20,493 bases of DNA, taken from assembly GCA_010014835.2 (NCBI GenBank), contig JAAAKB020182649.1, positions 1 to 20,493 of the forward strand, given 5' to 3'. The notes below the pieces were generated by a model that was not told where the DNA came from, did no database searches, and worked only from the letters and a program-made list of their open reading frames with translations. The stretch is from Apostichopus leukothele. Its lineage: Eukaryota > Echinodermata > Holothuroidea > Aspidochirotida > Stichopodidae. Position 1 is the stretch's first letter; each line of letters opens with the position of its first letter. The position numbers and the translations under genes were made by a program. This document shows positions 17,797-20,493 of the stretch, one piece after another.

Positions 17797-20493
17797 TCTA
17801 GCTAAAAGAGATAATCCAGCGACTGAAAGATGATCGATTAATCAAAAGATTTCGAAAATTTTCCGTATCTATAGGTGGAAGCCACCTGCTCATAGCATTC
17901 TGTATGGCGAAGGGTATATTAAAGTTATGCAATAATTTGGGTGGTATTTTGTTATTTAATGCATCTGGCAACAGTGGACGGAGTGAATGATGAATTGTTT
18001 TTCTTTATAAATATTAAACTCACTTATTCATGGAGGGAAAATAATATTTCTAAAACACAGTTGCATTTTTTTCCCTTGAAATTCTAAATACAGTGTGAGC
18101 CTTGACAGCTAAACGAACATTCCAAATGGATCAGATTTCAAAGATAAAATCAACGAGAAGATTATTATTATTAGAGAAAAGTAAATCTTTGAAAGGACCT
18201 TTTCCGTTATGACATCATAGACCATCTTCTGTGTTTTTTCCAGGGACTGTTTAGCCAGTCGAAATAAGTTTCTTTCGATCTCGAGTCTGGGCAAGATATT
18301 GAGATGTGGTTTTCAACTAACAGCGTGAAATAATTTTATTTGTCTTTTCCATATATTATAGTGTCACAATGTCTGCTACTGGATTTTCCCTTTAAATATT
18401 AAAGAAATCACCTTGATTGAAAATCTGTTAGTAGTGGAAGGGAGTGCCTTCAATTCAGTATTACGAGACAGATAATTTATGAATTAGAGATTAAGAATTT
18501 AAGATTAAGAACAGATGTGTTGCAAATGATTATTGTTAGTTAGTTTAATAGCAGTTATCGTAAACTTTGCTATAATTTGTACAGGAAAACACTAACTAGC
18601 GGTGTTGGGCACCTTCCATCTCTTCAAATTTGTGAGTGCACAGGGGGGTGGTGGGGGGGAGGATTAATGGAATGGAGGATGGGTTTCTTCTGCCAATGTT
18701 GACAGTCTGAGAATAAGCTACCTATTATCTTTCTTTTCCAGATTTTTATTCACAGAAACCTTGCATCTTGTTGTCTTTATTTTCCAAGTTTCTTTAGTAC
18801 CCTTCTGTCAAAGTTCTGTCGATCATGAAGAACCAGGAGGTATCCTTACTTCATATCATTTTTTTTTGCCCGGTCTCTTAATATTTGAACGCTTGCCGGC
18901 GCCACCTTTTGTGAACCTTGTATAATGCAAACAGATAACAGTGGCCTGGAGGAACAATTGAGGATATATAATGACAGATGTATCATGTGAACATAAATGT
19001 TGGAGCATACCGTCAAACTCATTCTGTGCTCAATGAGGGTAAACTACAATTACTCTCCAGGCTAAAGGGTTCATTTGGGGAAGGCGTGAAAGGCTCTGTG
19101 GAGACCAACTCAGTTGTTTATACTAAATATGCCTGTAACTTAGATACAAAATATGATAAATTACAAACAGTTGATAGTCAATGTTCCAGAAGTACTTGGT
19201 GCAAATACTAAGATTTCAAGATCAATTTTGTGGAATTAGACCGCAGACATTTTCTCTTCATTCTAAAACGGAAAGTAAAGAGAAAAAATTTTCGTCATCG
19301 AATGTTTGCAAGTATTAAATATCGAGGGTGCATGTGACAACCAACCAACCACATACCAATAGATCCTTATTTATGTAAGATTATACTACATATTTCATAA
19401 GTATGCATTGCTTTATTAAAGAATCTTAACCTTGAATAGAATTGGCCTTCAAATACAATAGAATGTTCAGATATTAGGTTTGACAAATAAAAATAAAAAT
19501 TAATATTTTATATCGTTATTCCTATGGCATTAGGTTTTACTTCATGAATATGCAGTTTATATGATACAATCATAACATTGACTTTGGTTTATAAACTGGT
19601 AACCTTTAAAAAAAGTGTGGGTCTTTTAGCCCTAAAAGCCTGCTTTGCTTCAATTTGCTTTGTTATTCAAATGGAAGTAAGGTTTTCAATTTTTTGAAGC
19701 TATTATTTTCTCTAAGAGTTTTTTTACGCATCCGGCTGTCCTGGGAGAAAAAAAAATTGTGTCCCTCAATTTTTTATTATTGGTATCTACTTTTTTTCAT
19801 ACTTCTTCATACCTTGAATCCACTTCAAGCACCTTGCAGATATTCAGTTTTAATGTTGCCGTCCAATTTTAGTAACTTATAAGGTATTGAAGGTAGTCAT
19901 ATTTTTTGTTCTATTATAAGGAATTTTAAGGAAATAGCAAATGTGTTTTGGAATGTCAGGATATCGACAGAGATACAAACTAGCAACTTTGGTTTTTAGA
20001 AATAGTCATGAAATTAGCCAACAAATTTGTTTTTTCATAGCTTTCGAGCACAACTACATTCTTCACAGTGCATGATCACAAAAGTCATAGAGTATTTGTT
20101 TGAAAGTATATATGCATAGATAAGTCGGTTTCAAAGATGATAATATTGTCATCGTTAAAATATGAGGAGATATTATATGTACATGTCATATTATGACCTA
20201 TGGATGTGTCTATTTATTTTGTAATGATATATTTGAAAGTTAACTGTTTGCTGACAAGATGAAATAACGAGTGGTTTCCATTGTTCAATTTTTTCAGGGG
20301 ACGGGGATGGTGAGAGTATTGGGAAGGGGTAGGAGGGTTGGTAGCAAGAGGATGTCAGAAAATCTGCAGAGAATCCCCCATAAGTAGATGAAATTACAAA
20401 CCGTTTGGAGGGAGTGTAAGGGGGGGGGGGGTTGCATATTTTCCAATACCCACCTCACTAATGCCCGATCTTCTCATTCCAGCCCCCACCCCC
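17797..20493 (+). other. IFT140 3' UTR and downstream flank
   Basis: No gene found on either strand. Open frames of 61-77 codons are AT-rich and look like chance. G-rich patches lie at 18643-18662, 20297-20338 and 20420-20431 (a run of 12 G). The 2.7 kb shows no large tandem or inverted repeat by eye. Confidence 0.55.
17918..17923 (+). promoter_or_regulatory. Candidate polyadenylation signal ATTAAA
   Basis: The common variant hexamer ATTAAA lies 122 bases after the IFT140 stop and is followed by a T/G-rich stretch (GGGTGGTATTTTGTT). A second ATTAAA lies at 18013. Confidence 0.35.

Noticed and set aside
20297-20431. G-rich patches as a telomere-like or regulatory quadruplex
   Set aside because: G runs are irregular and no gene start is nearby. 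A quadruplex is possible but unsupported beyond composition.
1-20493. CRISPR arrays, operons, tRNA or rRNA genes
   Set aside because: The tandem repeats lack regular spacers, the sequence is clearly intron-bearing eukaryotic DNA, and no tRNA cloverleaf or rRNA segment was seen by eye.

Overview
This is eukaryotic nuclear DNA: small phase-matched exons with GT/AG borders, AT-rich introns, and many microsatellites and dispersed repeats. Three exons at the 3' side encode the C-terminus of IFT140, a ciliary IFT-A protein, so the host is a ciliated animal. The dispersed repeats, especially the tandem family carrying GAGGTCAAAGGTCATTTG, and the general base composition suggest a marine invertebrate deuterostome, most likely an echinoderm (perhaps a sea cucumber or sea urchin). 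That placement rests on impression, not on a search.

Layout. Positions 1-111 hold the 3' end of a short retroposon with an (ATT)n tail. Positions 185-7250 (+ strand) hold the last eight confident exons, plus one doubtful exon, of a gene I do not recognise. Its start lies upstream of the window. About 366 codons are visible, encoding a highly charged, probably helical protein. Its introns contain an inverted-repeat element of about 530 bp with hammerhead-ribozyme-like arms (2551-3085), a 75-bp tandem repeat with hairpins (3204-3350), and a 42-bp in-frame duplication of a splice donor (4886-4969). A 96-bp tandem duplication begins at the stop codon.

Positions 7251-15608 show no exon I can support. 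This 8.4 kb carries two copies of one dispersed repeat (10180-10470 and 14610-15436) that differ in the number of internal units, a long near-perfect inverted repeat (13709-13902), and several short tandem arrays. Positions 15609-17796 (+ strand) hold the last three exons of IFT140 (174 residues and a stop), with a T/G-rich array in the first intron. Positions 17797-20493 are 3' UTR and flank without visible genes.

The two genes lie on the same strand, yet the first ~1,290 residues expected for IFT140 are not between them. The unrecognised gene may sit inside a large IFT140 intron, the IFT140 tail may be a partial duplicate, or the assembly may be misjoined. I found no evidence of a wholly new system. 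The most interesting signals are the ribozyme-like inverted element, the repeat array carrying nuclear-receptor and forkhead consensus sites, and the duplicated splice donor.
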